DNA of 64,000 nucleotides from JBAOHV01 sp963714875. GTDB lineage: Bacteria; Actinomycetota; Acidimicrobiia; Acidimicrobiales; Microtrichaceae. Position numbers and translations under genes: made by a program. Of this stretch, positions 17,608 to 27,926 are shown in pieces; within the stretch, counting starts at the first letter, position 1; the number at the start of each line of letters is the position of its first letter. The stretch is from contig CAVQQI010000008.1 of NCBI GenBank assembly GCA_963714875.1, positions 62,001-126,000 on the forward strand, in the 5' to 3' direction. Below the pieces are notes generated by a model, which searched no databases, was not told the origin of the DNA, and saw only the letters and a list, made by a program, of their open reading frames with translations.

Positions 17608-18633
17608 ATGTCCTCTTCCCGAACCGACGAGCCCGCAGCTCGGGGCGGTGTGCCCGCCACGATGCACGCGGTCACCGCACGCGCCTACGGCGGGCCGGAG
17701 GTGCTCGCCGCCGAGACGCTCGATGTTCCGAGTCCACAGACCCGCGAGGTCCTGGTCGAGGTCCGTGCGACGTCGCTCAACGCGCTCGACTGGCACTTCC
17801 TCACCGGCACGCCGTACCTGATGCGGTTGCTGTTCGGTCTGCGTCGTCCCAAGCGGTTCGTTCGTGGTGCGGATGTGGCCGGTGTGGTGGTCGCCGTCGG
17901 GACCGACGTCAGTCGGTTCCGCGTCGGTGACCAGGTCTTCGGCGAGGCCCCCGGCGGCGGCTGCGCCGGCTACCTCACGGTCGGCGAGTCGGACGTGGTC
18001 GCGATCCCCGAGGGGGTCTCGTTCGAGGCCGCCGGGGCGACACCGGTCGCCGGGCTCACCGCCCTGCAGGGGCTTCGCACGCACGGAGCGGTGCAGCCGG
18101 GCGACCGGGTGCTGGTGAACGGCGCAGCCGGCGGGGTGGGCACGATGGCGGTGCAGATCGCCAAGGCGCTCGGAGCGCACGTCACCGCGGTGTGCAGCAC
18201 CCGCAACGTCGAGATGGTCCGTCGACTCGGGGCCGACGAGGTGATCGACTACACCAGCGCCGACGTCGTTGCCGACGGGGGCCGCTTCGAGGTGATGCTC
18301 GACAACGTGGGCAACCGGCACCCCCGCGAGGTGCGCAGCGTGATGGTCGACGGCGGACGCTACGTCGCGGTCAGCGGACCCAAGGCGAACCGCTGGGTCG
18401 ACCCGCTTCCCTACATGGTGCGGGCGAAGCTCGCCTTCGTGCGGTCGGGCGCCTCGTTCCATCAGTTCACCGCGGCGGCGAACCTGGAGGATCTCACGTA
18501 TCTGGGTGAACTGCTGTCGTCGGGCCGACTCGTCCCGGAGATCGAGCGGGTCATCGGCCTCGAGGGTGTCGCCGATGCACTCGAGGAGATCGGGTCAGGC
18601 CACGCCCGCGCCAAGATCGTCGTCGTGCCCTGA
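17608..18633 (+). CDS. MDR-family NAD(P)-dependent oxidoreductase (quinone oxidoreductase-like)
   Basis: 341 residues. The GroES-like part contains EVLVEVRATSLNALDWHFLT and the conserved PKRFVRGADVAGVVVAVG. The Rossmann motif is VLVNGAAGGVGTMAVQIAKA, and the NADPH-type sequence is AVCSTRNVEMVRRLGADEVI. No structural or catalytic zinc Cys/His set is seen, so it belongs to the zinc-independent quinone-oxidoreductase branch. Divergent from its likely TetR repressor. Substrate probably a reactive enone or quinone. Confidence 0.88.
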   Translation: MSSSRTDEPAARGGVPATMHAVTARAYGGPEVLAAETLDVPSPQTREVLVEVRATSLNALDWHFLTGTPYLMRLLFGLRRPKRFVRGADVAGVVVAVGTDVSRFRVGDQVFGEAPGGGCAGYLTVGESDVVAIPEGVSFEAAGATPVAGLTALQGLRTHGAVQPGDRVLVNGAAGGVGTMAVQIAKALGAHVTAVCSTRNVEMVRRLGADEVIDYTSADVVADGGRFEVMLDNVGNRHPREVRSVMVDGGRYVAVSGPKANRWVDPLPYMVRAKLAFVRSGASFHQFTAAANLEDLTYLGELLSSGRLVPEIERVIGLEGVADALEEIGSGHARAKIVVVP

Positions 18634-18644
18634 TCGCCCGGGAT

Positions 18645-19511
18645 CTACAGGTCGCCGTCTGCGAGCAGGTCGACCGGGTTGCGGAGGTCGACGACGCCCA
18701 GGTAGCCGCCGAGCTGGTCGATCGCGTCGTGGCACCCGTAGCCGACGAGCTCTTGAGCGCGACGCGGCAGCCCGCGAGCAACATCGGGCAGGGCTGCCAG
18801 CACACCCGACTCCTCGGTGCGGAGCCACCCCACCACGTAGCTGTGGTGGATCGCTGCGCGGGGCCGATCACTCGAGTTCGCACCACCGGCGTGCATCGTG
18901 GATCCGCCGTAGATGAGCGACGATCCCTTCGGCATCACCGCCGGCACGATCTCCTGCGGTTCGGGTCGGCGGCCGCGTTCCCAGCGGTGGCTCCCCGGAA
19001 CCACGAGGGTCGCGCCGACCTCGGGGGTGAAGTCGCAGAGCGCGGTGATCGATGCCAGCTGGATCTCCGGGTGAGGGTTCGTTCCTGCGATCAGCTGTTG
19101 CAGGTGCACCCAGACGTCTTCGTCCTTGTGGACCATCTGGGCTTCGGAACCGGGATCGCGCACGAGGAGGTGGGCGATGTTGAGCTGGTAGCTGCTGCAC
19201 ACCGACCCGAACCAGACCTCGGCGAGCGCCAGCAGCATCGGGTTCAGCAGCAGCGACTCAACGAACGCCGGCGACTTGGCCGTGAGACCGGTGACGTGGC
19301 GCACCCCCGAGAAGAACATCTCGGCGCCCGCGTTCACGAGCTCGGCGTCGAGCGGTGCGGCATCCAGGTGCGGTCGGAGGTCGCGTTCGATCGCCCCCAC
19401 CTGCCCCTCGTCGAGCACACCTTCCACGATCACGGCCCCGTGTTCGGCCAGGACCTCCATGAGCGTCGATGTCGGCGCGGCAGCCTCCAAGTGCGGAACT
19501 CCGACGGTCAC
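18645..19511 (-). CDS. Phytanoyl-CoA dioxygenase (PhyH) family protein
   Basis: 288 residues from a GTG at 19511 with an AAAGGAG site. The Fe(II) facial triad is visible: HKD in QMVHKDEDVWVH and the distal His in GGSTMHAGGANSSDRPRAA, with the 2-oxoglutarate-binding Arg a few residues later. A VVPGSHRWERG motif is typical of the family. These non-haem enzymes hydroxylate or halogenate diverse lipids and metabolites. It converges with the MDR gene; no clear operon partner. Confidence 0.87.
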   Translation of the reverse strand: MTVGVPHLEAAAPTSTLMEVLAEHGAVIVEGVLDEGQVGAIERDLRPHLDAAPLDAELVNAGAEMFFSGVRHVTGLTAKSPAFVESLLLNPMLLALAEVWFGSVCSSYQLNIAHLLVRDPGSEAQMVHKDEDVWVHLQQLIAGTNPHPEIQLASITALCDFTPEVGATLVVPGSHRWERGRRPEPQEIVPAVMPKGSSLIYGGSTMHAGGANSSDRPRAAIHHSYVVGWLRTEESGVLAALPDVARGLPRRAQELVGYGCHDAIDQLGGYLGVVDLRNPVDLLADGDL

Positions 19512-19635
19512 GTGCAGCTCCTTTCGGTGGTGGCAGCGGGGTCTCGGCGGGGCGACGGCGGTTGTCGGTCCGCCGAACGGTGTGGCCACCACCATGGTCC
19601 CACCCGGCGACGGCGTCGCGTCGATGACTCCGGTG

Positions 19636-20061
19636 TCAGGCGCCGAAGGACGGGACGATTCCGTGTTCGGCGACGGTCCAGCGGCCGACGTAGTGCTGGT
19701 GGTCGACGCCGTTCGCCCGGAGCAGGTCCGACATCCAACCAGCGGTAGCACTGTCGACATGGCGGACCATGACCACACTTCGGCCCGCACGCAGATCCGC
19801 TTCGGCTGTGCCCAGGACGTGGCCGGTGCCGGAGCTGTCGAGCATCTCGATGTAGCGAACCAGTTGAGCCAGGCGCCCGAGGATGCCGCGGTTCCGATCG
19901 TGCCCGAGCAGCTCCTCGAGCCCAGCCCGTCCCTCGAGCACAACGACGTCCTCCGACGGTATGCCGGCGTCGACGACGGCGTCGCGGATCGATTCCGGGT
20001 CGTGTTCGTCGCCGACGGTGCCGACGAGTACCTGGTTGAGCGTGGTTCCGAGTCTGTCCAT
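19636..20061 (-). CDS. Conserved-looking protein of unknown function
   Basis: 141 residues from an ATG at 20061. The first half repeats alpha/beta text DPESIRDAVVDAGIPSEDVV; the second half has ADLRAGRSVVMVRHVDSATA and ends WTVAEHGIVPSFGA. No signal peptide, helix or cofactor motif. The pattern recalls short actinomycete proteins that sense or bind small molecules with a ferredoxin-like fold, but I do not recognise the family. It is divergent from the metal ATPase, 80 bases away. Confidence 0.65.
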   Translation of the reverse strand: MDRLGTTLNQVLVGTVGDEHDPESIRDAVVDAGIPSEDVVVLEGRAGLEELLGHDRNRGILGRLAQLVRYIEMLDSSGTGHVLGTAEADLRAGRSVVMVRHVDSATAGWMSDLLRANGVDHQHYVGRWTVAEHGIVPSFGA

Positions 20062-20141
20062 GCAGCGATCGTACGAACCGGACCGCCAAGGCCGACACAG
20101 CACTCGGTGAAGAACTGGGCAAGATCGGTAGCGTTCGCCCG

Positions 20142-22465
20142 GTGAAGTGGATCAGCGCAGCGAAGTCGGAGACGTGGCTGTTCTTCGTGGCGGTGCTGTT
20201 GCTCGCGGTGGGCGGTGGGTTGGCGCTGCTGGACCAGGGTCGAGCGGCCGACATCGTGTGGGCCGCGGTGACGGTGCTCGGGGTCGGCCCGGGGCTCTAC
20301 TGGGTCGTCGCCGCCGCCCGGCGGCACCAGCTCGGGGTCGACATCGTCGCCGTGCTCGCCCAGCTGGGCGCGCTGGCGGTGGGGGAGTACCTGGCGGGGG
20401 CGATCATCACCGTCATGCTCGCCAGCGGTCGAATGCTGGAAGCCAGGGCCGGCGCGCGAGCGGAGCGCGACCTTCGGGCCCTGGTGGGTCGGGCGCCACG
20501 GACGGTGCACCGTCACGATGACGGCGGGATCGTCGAGGTTCCGGCGGAGGAGGTCCGGCCGGGGGATCTGCTGCTGGTCCGACCGGGCGAGGTGCTGGCG
20601 GTCGACGGGTTGGTCGAGTCCGGTGGGCGGTGCTCGATGAGTCGGCTCTGACCGGCGAGCCGCTCCCCGTCGAACACGCGACGGCGGATCCGGTGCGGAG
20701 CGGCACGGTGAACGCCGGCGCGGGGTTCGATCTCCGGGCGAGCACCTCCGCAGCGGAGAGCACCTATGCGGGCGTGGTCCGCCTCGTCGAGCAGGCACAG
20801 GCGGGAAGCGCGCCGTTCGTCCGCATGGCCGACCGGTTCGCCGGGTGGTTCCTGTTGGTCAGTCTGGTCCTGGCGGCTGCGTCGTGGGCGCTCAGCGGAG
20901 ATCCGGTGCGGGCCGTGGCCGTGCTCGTGGTGGCGACCCCGTGCCCGTTGATCCTCGCCGCGCCGGTGGCGATCGTGTCGGGGCTGTCGCGCGCTGCCCG
21001 GGTCGGCGTGATCATCAAGGGCGGCGGTGCGCTCGAGCGCTTGGCCAAGGGGACCGTGCTGTTGTTGGACAAGACCGGGACCCTGACCGAGGGTCGCCCG
21101 GCCGTTGCAGAGGTCATCTCCGCCGGGCAGGTTCCCGACGACGAACTGTTGCGCCTGGCAGCGTCGCTCGACCAGGTGTCCCCGCACGTGCTCGCCGCCG
21201 CGATCGTGCAGGCGGCGCACTCCCGCGGTCTGGCCCTCGTCCTGCCCACAGAGGTCGATGAGGTACCCGCACACGGCGTGCGGGGTCTGGTCGACGGGCG
21301 CGACGTCGCGGTCGGCAAGGCGTCGTGGATCCTGCCCGACGGGCCTCCGGCGCGATGGGTCCGGACCGTGCGACGGCGAGCGGACCTCGATGGAGCGTTG
21401 ACGATGTTCGTCCGGGTCGACGGCGAGCCGGCGGGGGCGGTCGTCCTGGACGACCCGCTGCGCTCGGACGCCCCACGGACCATCCGCGCCTTGCGCCGGT
21501 GCGGCATCGAGCGGGTGGTCATGGTCACTGGGGACCGGACCGACGTCGCCGAGTCGGTCGGTGCGGTGATCGGCGTCGATGCCGTGCTCGCGGAGCGCAC
21601 CCCACAGGAGAAGGTCGCGGCGGTCGAGGAAGCCGGGCGGCACGGATCGACGATCATGGTCGGCGACGGCATCAACGACGCGCCCGCACTGGCGATGGCG
21701 GACGTGGGGGTCGCGGTCGGGGCGAGGGGATCCACGGCGTCCTCGGAGGCCGCCGACGTCGTGCTGACCGTGGACCGCATCGATCGGCTCGCGGAAGGCA
21801 TCGCGATCGCCGGCCGATCGGAGCGCATCGCTCGCCAGAGCGTCGTCGTCGGCATGGGACTGTCAGGACTCGCGATGGTCGTCGCAGCGCTCGGGTACCT
21901 GCCGCCGGTGTGGGGAGCTCTGCTCCAGGAGGGCATCGACGTCGCGGTGATCCTCAACGCACTTCGGGCGCTGACACCTGGCCGACACCGCGCCCGCCAC
22001 CTCGACGACGAGGGCTCGGCGCTGGCCCGGCGTTTCAGCGCCGAGCACCGTGCGCTGCGGCCTGAACTCGACCATCTGCGCGTCACCGCCGATGCCCTCG
22101 ACGCCGCAGATCCGATCGGAGCGCTCGAACGGGTCGAGGAGGCCCACCGCTTCCTCGCCGAGGACCTGCTGCCACACGAGCAGGCCGAGGACCGGGCCCT
22201 GTACCCGGCAGTGGCCCGTGCACTCGGAGGGAGCGACCCGACCGGCGCGATGTCGCGGGGCCACATCGAGATCGGTCACCAGATCCACCGGCTCGGCCGC
22301 CTGCTGGACGAGGTACCTCCGGAGGGTCCCGACGAGGAGGACCTCATGGAGATGCGCCGCCTGCTGTACGGCCTGCACGCGATCCTCCGCCTGCACTTCG
22401 CCCAGGAGGACGAGGGGTACCTCTCGCTCGCGGAGCACGACCGCGTGCAGTCGCCGCAGACGTGA
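20142..22465 (+). CDS. P1B-5-like metal ATPase with C-terminal hemerythrin domain (one frameshift)
   Basis: About 773 residues when stitched. A GTG start gives two helices, then the actuator domain. At about 20637 one G seems lost from a GGGG run, after which LDESALTGEPLPVEH resumes. Motifs: TPCPLILAAPVA in the metal-channel helix, phosphorylation Asp in LLLDKTGTLTEG, MVGDGINDAPALAMADVGVA, and QEGIDVAVILNA in the last helices. TPCP plus QEGxD are signatures of the P1B-5 group, linked to Fe/Ni/Co export. The C-terminal 160 residues hold EHRALRPELDHL, LLPHEQAEDRALYP, GHIEIGHQIHRL and LHFAQEDEGYL, a hemerythrin four-helix, His-rich di-iron site. No N-terminal HMA domain. Confidence 0.87.
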
Positions 22466-22533
22466 AGGGCCCCAACCGGGAGCGAACGAGCCCCTGGGGC
22501 GACCGGGCGCCCCGGGCTGTCGGCCCGCGCTGC

Positions 22534-22556
22534 GGGTCCGCCATCAGGGCGGACCC
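22534..22556. terminator. Bidirectional hairpin between convergent genes
   Basis: GGGTCCGCC and GGCGGACCC are exact complements around ATCAG. It overlaps the last codons of the minus-strand gene and lies 69 bases after the ATPase stop, so it can end both transcripts. Confidence 0.6.
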
Positions 22557-23098
22557 GTGGTCGAGCCGTTCGCGGTGTCGAAGCGCTGATGCAACAGGGC
22601 GCGGTTGTAGCGCTGCAGCATGACGGGATAGCCGTTGACCAGAAGGTTGAACACCACGACCCAGCCGGCTGCGCTCCACCAGCCGACTGCCGCCTCGCCG
22701 ACTGCCACGCCGAGCATGGCCACGAACAGGATGGAGTGGCTCGCCTCTGCATCTCGCATCCGCTGATCCAGCGCAGCAAGGTTCGCCGGGGTCCTCTCGG
22801 CCGGCAGGTGCAGGTGGGGATTGAACGCCGCCAGCGGCCCACGCCGCAGCAGACGCTTGACGACGCGGACGCCGAGCAGCTCGTACAACCGCCCGTCCTG
22901 CTCGAACCGACGAAGGGTGAACCACGCTGCGGGCAGGCGCAGGTCGATGACCCGGCTGAGGGTCCCCAGCCACGCCATCGGCAGCCAGACCACCAGGAAC
23001 GCGAACCAGATGCTCCCCGCTCCGAACGCGACCACCGACCACGTCAACAGCACGACGAGCACGACCGTCGATCCGGCGACGAGCACGAGCTTCTTCAC
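22544..23098 (-). CDS. Membrane acyltransferase-like protein (CrtO/glycosyl-diaponeurosporenoate type)
   Basis: 184 residues from the GTG at 23098; a GTG at 23146 gives 200. Two helices at the start (LVLVAGSTVVLVVLLTWSVV and the next), then LPAAWFTLRRFEQDGRLYEL and LGVRVVKRLLRRGP, followed by HSILFVAMLGVAVGEAAVGW and VVFNLLVNGYPVMLQRYNRA. The W-F...E..GR-YE-LGVR..K pattern resembles small membrane acyltransferase-like proteins annotated after staphyloxanthin CrtO. Activity unproven; no carotenoid genes are near. Confidence 0.5.
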   Translation of the reverse strand: MKKLVLVAGSTVVLVVLLTWSVVAFGAGSIWFAFLVVWLPMAWLGTLSRVIDLRLPAAWFTLRRFEQDGRLYELLGVRVVKRLLRRGPLAAFNPHLHLPAERTPANLAALDQRMRDAEASHSILFVAMLGVAVGEAAVGWWSAAGWVVVFNLLVNGYPVMLQRYNRALLHQRFDTANGSTTGPP

Positions 23099-23159
23099 CG
23101 GGTCACCGGTCCGGTGACGGCTGTGACCGAGCGGCTGACGCGTCACCAGGTCGAGCCGA

Positions 23160-23378
23160 TCACCACTTCAGCGACACCTCGATCTCGGACTCGTCGTCCT
23201 CGATCTCGAGCTCGAACTCGAAGGTGACCTCATCGGGAACCCGGACTCGGACAGGGACGCCCTCACTGCGGACCGCCACCTCGTTGTGTCGCTCGAGGTC
23301 GTCGGCGAGCTGCCGTAGTCGTGCGGCGGCCTCCTCCCTGCGGAGGACTTCCTTGGTCTCGAACTCGAACAGCTCCAT
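23160..23378 (-). CDS. amphi-Trp domain protein
   Basis: 72 residues from an ATG behind a good AGGAGC-type site: LFEFETKEVLRREEAAARLR, VPVRVRVPDEVTFEFELEIE, ending EIEVSLKW. The beta-rich second half of alternating hydrophobic and acidic residues, closing in Trp, is the amphi-Trp signature. The role is unknown; these proteins are short and cytosolic. It is 61 bases upstream of the acyltransferase-like gene on the same strand, so they may share a transcript. Confidence 0.75.
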   Translation of the reverse strand: MELFEFETKEVLRREEAAARLRQLADDLERHNEVAVRSEGVPVRVRVPDEVTFEFELEIEDDESEIEVSLKW

Positions 23379-23497
23379 CAGGGGCTCCTTGTCGCTCCGG
23401 CCTCGATGACCCGTCGAACTGTTGCAGCTTCGGCGGTGACTCGACCTTGCCACGGATCCGTCCGGCGGGCGCGTCATCGACGCCCGCTCCGGAGCGA

Positions 23498-24112
23498 TCA
23501 GATTCCTGCCTCGTCGAAAAGACGCGCCGCCGCATCGATGAGGTCCGGCGCGGAGGCCGTCGGGTCGACCAGGGCGGGGTAGGCGGCGAGTCCGAACACG
23601 ATGGCGATCAGGGCATCGGCGAGCTCCTCGGCATCGTGTCGGCTGCTCACCTCGAGCCGCACGGTCGCCTCCAGCCAGCGAGCGGACTCGCCGAGCGGGC
23701 CGCGGAGTTCCTCGTGCCGGGTCCGCTCGACCGGGGCGACCGCCAGGAAGGCCGCAGTCTCGGGCTGATCACGTGCCACCCTGCCCCAGGACCGGAGGAC
23801 CGAGCCGAGGGTCATCACGTCTCCCTCCGAGGGGTCGAGGTGATGGGCAACCACCTCAGCGGCTCGGCTCATCGCCCGGTCGGTCGCGGCGGCGAAGAGC
23901 CCTGCCTTGGACCCGAAGTGGTGGCGGAGGTTGGCGACCTGCACGCCGGCGTCGTGCGCGATCGAGCGCGTCGTCGCTCCGTCGTAGCCGGCAGCGACAA
24001 CCTGTCGCTCCATCGCATCCATCAGCGCCGTGCGGGTCGCGTCCGTGGTCCGGCCGACGGGTCGTCCCGGCCCCCGAGGGCTCGGAGCAGGTTGCGCTCT
24101 CGGTCCGCTCAC
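23498..24112 (-). CDS. TetR-family regulator coupled to lipoprotein gene
   Basis: 204 residues from a GTG that overlaps the stop of the upstream lipoprotein gene by four bases. HTH: TTRSIAHDAGVQVANLRHHF. C-terminal: LGSVLRSWGRVARDQPETAA and DALIAIVFGLAAYPALVDPT, consistent with a ligand-binding TetR domain. Being second in the operon makes it autoregulated with the lipoprotein; a palindromic site lies at 25332, just upstream of the operon. Confidence 0.88.
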   Translation of the reverse strand: MSGPRAQPAPSPRGPGRPVGRTTDATRTALMDAMERQVVAAGYDGATTRSIAHDAGVQVANLRHHFGSKAGLFAAATDRAMSRAAEVVAHHLDPSEGDVMTLGSVLRSWGRVARDQPETAAFLAVAPVERTRHEELRGPLGESARWLEATVRLEVSSRHDAEELADALIAIVFGLAAYPALVDPTASAPDLIDAAARLFDEAGI

Positions 24113-25324
24113 GACGGCAGGGTGATCTCGGTGACGTAGATGTTGGTGGGGCCGAGCTGGCCCGCCACCCACGGCAGGTCGTCGCCGTGGATGGGCGAGC
24201 TGTAGTTGTAGACCTCGATGCTGTCCGGCCCGGTCCAGACGATGCCGGGGAAGGCCGTGTCGCCCCGGCTGGGAATGTCGGCCACCCAATTGACGGTCCG
24301 TGTGGGCCGGTCGAGCTTCCACAGCGCCAGGCGCTTGGGAGTGATCCAGTAGGCAGCCTCGTAGGCGAGGAACTGGGCATCACGGGGCGCGGTCAGGCCG
24401 AGGTCGAACCGACCGTCGTTGGCCACCTGGCGGCGGGCCAGCAGCCAGATCTCGCCCCGGTGGGAGAACACCAGTGGTGAATCGAACTTCCGGGGGTCGT
24501 CGGTGCAGGTCCAGTCGGTCAGGTCGCCAGCGGGCGCCGAGCAGATCAACGAACCGAATCGCCCGCGTTCGCCGCCTTCGTTGCGGGCGATCGCCCACAG
24601 CTCGCCGTCGCCGTCGATCGCCACGTCGGTCTCGCCAGCACCGCCGGTGTGCACGACAGGACGTGCGGGGTTCCAGGGCCGCCAGTCGAAGCCGTTGTCG
24701 GTGGTGAGCATCTCCACGTCGATGGCGGCCTCACCTGCGGCGTAGGAGTCGCTCCCTCCGCGGTACCGCATCATGAGGGGTCGGCCGTCGAGCCACTTCG
24801 TGCGCCACACCACCGAATCGTCGGGACTCACCGCGACCGGCTCGGTCCAGCTCCCGGCGGCATCCCGCCGTGAGCCGAAGACCCGCCCGGGCTGGAAGGC
24901 GAGCGGGTTGGTCCCCGCCTCGAAGAAGTACAGGAAGACCTCGCCGTCCAGTTCCAGCAGCCGCGGTTCACGAAGGTCTCGTCCACGGTCGATGACCGTC
25001 TCGGTGGACCAGGTCGTTCCGTCGTCGTCGCTGCGGAAGACGATGACGCGGGTCCACGGGGTGGCGAAGTGGATCAGCGAGGTGCGGATCGCCAGGAATC
25101 GTGAGCCCTCGACCTGGAGCACGTCGAGGTTGTTGTTCGCCTGCCCGAGCGGCGCGTCGGCGGGGATGCCGGGGCCCGGAAGGACCTGACTGGGTCGCCC
25201 CGATCGACACCGGGGGTGGATCGATGGTGGCGGGCGGCACCGGCGGTGGCGCACAGGCGGCCACGGCGATCGCCGCGCTCAGCACGGTCGCCACGGCGGA
25301 GGTGGAGCGGGTGAGAGCAGACAT
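24109..25324 (-). CDS. Lipoprotein with sialidase/BNR-like propeller (one frameshift)
   Basis: The ATG at 25324 starts a signal peptide with lipobox AAIAVAACAPPP. The frame changes near 25190, after which QANNNLDVLQVEGSRFLAIR continues to stop. Repeated blocks such as VIVFRSDDDGTTWSTETVID and TTDNGFDWRPW are Asp-box/BNR-like turns of a six-bladed propeller found in sialidases and other exo-acting glycan-binding proteins. The catalytic Tyr/Arg triad of sialidases is not demonstrated, so binding rather than hydrolysis is possible. About 400 residues. First gene of an operon with a TetR regulator. Confidence 0.7.
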
Positions 25325-25331
25325 CCGCAAT

Positions 25332-25349
25332 ATTATACGTACGAATAAT
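25332..25349. promoter_or_regulatory. AT-rich palindrome at lipoprotein/TetR promoter
   Basis: ATTAT-a-CGTACG-a-ATAAT is symmetrical at 16 of 18 positions and sits 8 bases before the lipoprotein start, in one of the few AT-rich stretches of the window. It is a good candidate operator for the TetR protein encoded second in this operon. Confidence 0.65.
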
Positions 25350-25442
25350 TATGAGCTGCCGAATGCCGACCGCGGCGGGACCTGATCGACATGCACGGCG
25401 CCGCGCCGAGGGGCACGACCGCCGGTCGGCTGGTCCGCTGGG

Positions 25443-27334
25443 TCAGGGCGTGACGATCGAGAAGTTGGGGTCGACGGGGGCGAGCACCGCGACGAGGCGG
25501 CCCAGCACGGCGGGGTCGCCGTCGACCCCAACGGTTCCGTCGCCCATGGCGGCGCCGAGGTCGAGACTGCCGGTGATGAGCCCGATGAGCGAGCGCCGGG
25601 TGAGGGTGAAGGTGGTGACGTCCCCGGGTCCGTCGGCGACGGTGCGGTGGTGGAGCGCTCCGTTGCGCAGCTCGGTCAGGTAGGTGGTGTCCTCGTCGGT
25701 GATGTGCCAGGCGATCTGCAGGTGCTCGTCCCATGCCGCCGGGCCGTCGACACGAACTGCGATGCTGTCGAAGACCTGTGTGACGCTGAGCGCGAGCGCC
25801 ATGTCGGGAGAGGTCGTTGCCGGCGTGCCGAATGCGCCGGAGCGGAGCTCGGTGGCGCCGGCCAGGTAGGCGTTGCGCCAGGTGCCGTTCTCGGCGCCGA
25901 AGCCGAGCTGCTCGAGCGTGTTCGCCAGCAGCTCCCGGGCGTCGGTGTCGGTGTCGTCCGCGAAGACCAGGTGCTTGGCGACCTCGGCGCACCATCGGTA
26001 GTCGCCGTCGTCCCAGGCCTGTCGGGCCACGGCGAGCGTGCCGTCGCGGCCGCCCATCGCGGCGACGTAGCGCTCAGCGACCGCCTCGGGCGGGTGGGGC
26101 CACAGGTTGGCGGGGTTGGCGTCGTACCAGCCCATGTAGCGCTGGTAGACCGCCTTCACGTTGTGGCTCACCGAGCCGTAGTAGCCGTGGGTGTGCCACT
26201 GCGCCGCCAGCGCCGGTGGCATGGCGAGGACCTCGGCGATCTCGGCGCCCGTGTAGCCCTGGTTGATCATCCGCAGCGTCTGGTCGTGCAGGTACAGGTA
26301 CATGTCGCGCTGCATGGCCAGGAACTCGACCGCCCGCTCGCGGCCCCAGGTGGGCCAGTGGTGCGAGGCGAACACCACGTCGAGCTGGTCGCCCCACAGG
26401 TCGATCGTCTCGGTCAGGTAGTGCGCCCAGGCATGAGCGTCGCGCACGACCGCGCCGCGGATGGTGAGCACGTTGTGCAGCGTGTGCGAGGTGTTCTCGG
26501 CGGTGCACAACGCGTTGCGCTGGGGGAAGTAGAAGTTCATCTCTGCCGGCGCCTCGGTGCCCGGCGTCATCTGGAACTCGATCTCGACCCCGTCGACCGT
26601 CAGCCGTTCCCCGGTGTGGGTGATCTCGATCGTCGGCGGGATCAGGCTGACGGTGCCGGTCGAGGTGGTCTGGCCGAGCCCGGCGCCGATCTGGCCCGAC
26701 GGCCCGCGCTCGAGCGCTGCGCCGTACATGTAGCCGGCGCGTCGCAGCATGGCGGTGCCGGCGAAGACGTTCTCGGCCACGGCGTGGTGCATGAACCCTT
26801 CGGGGGCGATGACCTGCACCTCGCCCCCGTCGACCTGCTCCTGGGAGATGATCCCCTTCACGCCGCCGAAGTGGTCGACGTGGGAGTGCGTGTAGATCAT
26901 GGCCTTCACCGGGCGATCGCCGCGATGCTCGGTGTAGAGCGCGAACGCAGCCCGGGCGGTCTCGGCACTGATCAGCGGATCGATCACGATGACACCGGTG
27001 TCGCCCTCGACGATGCTCATCACCGACAGGTCGTAGCCGCGGAGCTGGTAGATGCCCGGACGCCACCTCGAACAGTCCGTCCTGGATCAGCAGTTGACCC
27101 TGGCGCCACAGGCTGGGGTTCGCCGTGTCGGGAGCATCGACGTCACGCATGAAGTCATAGGCGTCCAGATCCCACACGACGTTGCCGTCGGCGCCCACGT
27201 ATCTGCCGCTGTTCGGCCCGCCCGACGAAGCCGCGGGTGGCGTCGTCGAAATCCTGACGGTCCTGCATCGGCAGTGCCGCAGCGGCCTGTTCCATCGCCG
27301 CCCGCGTCGCCCCGGTTGCTCGTCGTGCTGCCAC
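25443..27334 (-). CDS. Alkyl-sulfatase-type metallo-beta-lactamase-fold hydrolase (two frameshifts)
   Basis: From a GTG at 27334: MQDRQDFDDATRGFVGRAEQ; the frame shifts at about 27198 to GNVVWDLDAYDFMRDV and at about 27060 to VEGDTGVIVIDPLISAETAR. Then the zinc motif YTHSHVDHFGGVKG, then NFYFPQRNALCTAENTSHTL and a conserved dimerisation region, with a C-terminal SCP2-like sterol-carrier domain (DGDPAVLGRLVAVL). This is the SdsA/BDS1 order for hydrolysis of medium-chain alkyl sulfates. About 630 residues, near the family length. No signal peptide seen after stitching, so cytosolic as written. Confidence 0.85.
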
Positions 27335-27576
27335 GTTCAGTCCCCTCGCAGGCTGGCCGGGTCCTCGCTCGCCCAGTTGAGCGACAGATCACCGTGGTGG
27401 TGATGGCCACCTGAGCGCCGAAGATACCTCGCTGTGACCTGGCAGCTCACGCAGGGCGACGAGCAGTGCGGCATCGATGAGGCCGCACTGGCGTCGCGCT
27501 CGCACCCGGCGACGTCGGGATCGAAGCCGAAGCGGCCGATCCGACGTGGCTGGTCATCGCCGGGGCGGCCCCGACA

Positions 27577-27918
27577 TCATGACGAGCGGTTGGCCTTCTC
27601 CGCCTCGGCGAGCGCAGCAGTGAGGCGCGCGACTTCCGCTTCGAGCTCCAGGAGGCGGCGGATGCCTGCCAGGGTCATTCCCTCGGCCGCCAGTGCGGAG
27701 GCACGGTCGATCACGTGGATCTCGACGCGCGAATACCTGCGCTGCCCCCCCGTTGACCGGGCGGGCTTCACGACGTCCTCGGCGTCCAGCCTGCGGAGGT
27801 ACGCAGGCTGGACGCCGAGCATCGCGGCAACCTGCCCCACGGTGTACAGCGCCGCATCGTGATCATCGATGTGGAGGGGCCGAGTCACGTGCGACCGGTC
27901 CCCGTCATCGGCCGACAC
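27577..27918 (-). CDS. hspR: MerR-family regulator, HspR-like
   Basis: 113 residues from a GTG. After an acidic start comes LYTVGQVAAMLGVQPAYLRR, then GGQRRYSRVEIHVIDRASAL and MTLAGIRRLLELEAEVARL, which is a MerR HTH plus a dimerising coiled coil lacking any effector domain, the HspR pattern. HspR represses chaperone genes through HAIR-type inverted repeats. It lies 8 bases downstream of an Hsp20 gene in the same orientation, which strongly implies autoregulated control of that chaperone. Confidence 0.8.
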   Translation of the reverse strand: MSADDGDRSHVTRPLHIDDHDAALYTVGQVAAMLGVQPAYLRRLDAEDVVKPARSTGGQRRYSRVEIHVIDRASALAAEGMTLAGIRRLLELEAEVARLTAALAEAEKANRSS

Positions 27919-27926
27919 CGCCCGGG

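Noticed and set aside
18645..20798. One 717-codon open frame covering PhyH and the region upstream
   Set aside because: Only the part from the GTG at 19511 resembles a protein; the rest is antisense to the hypothetical and ATPase genes.
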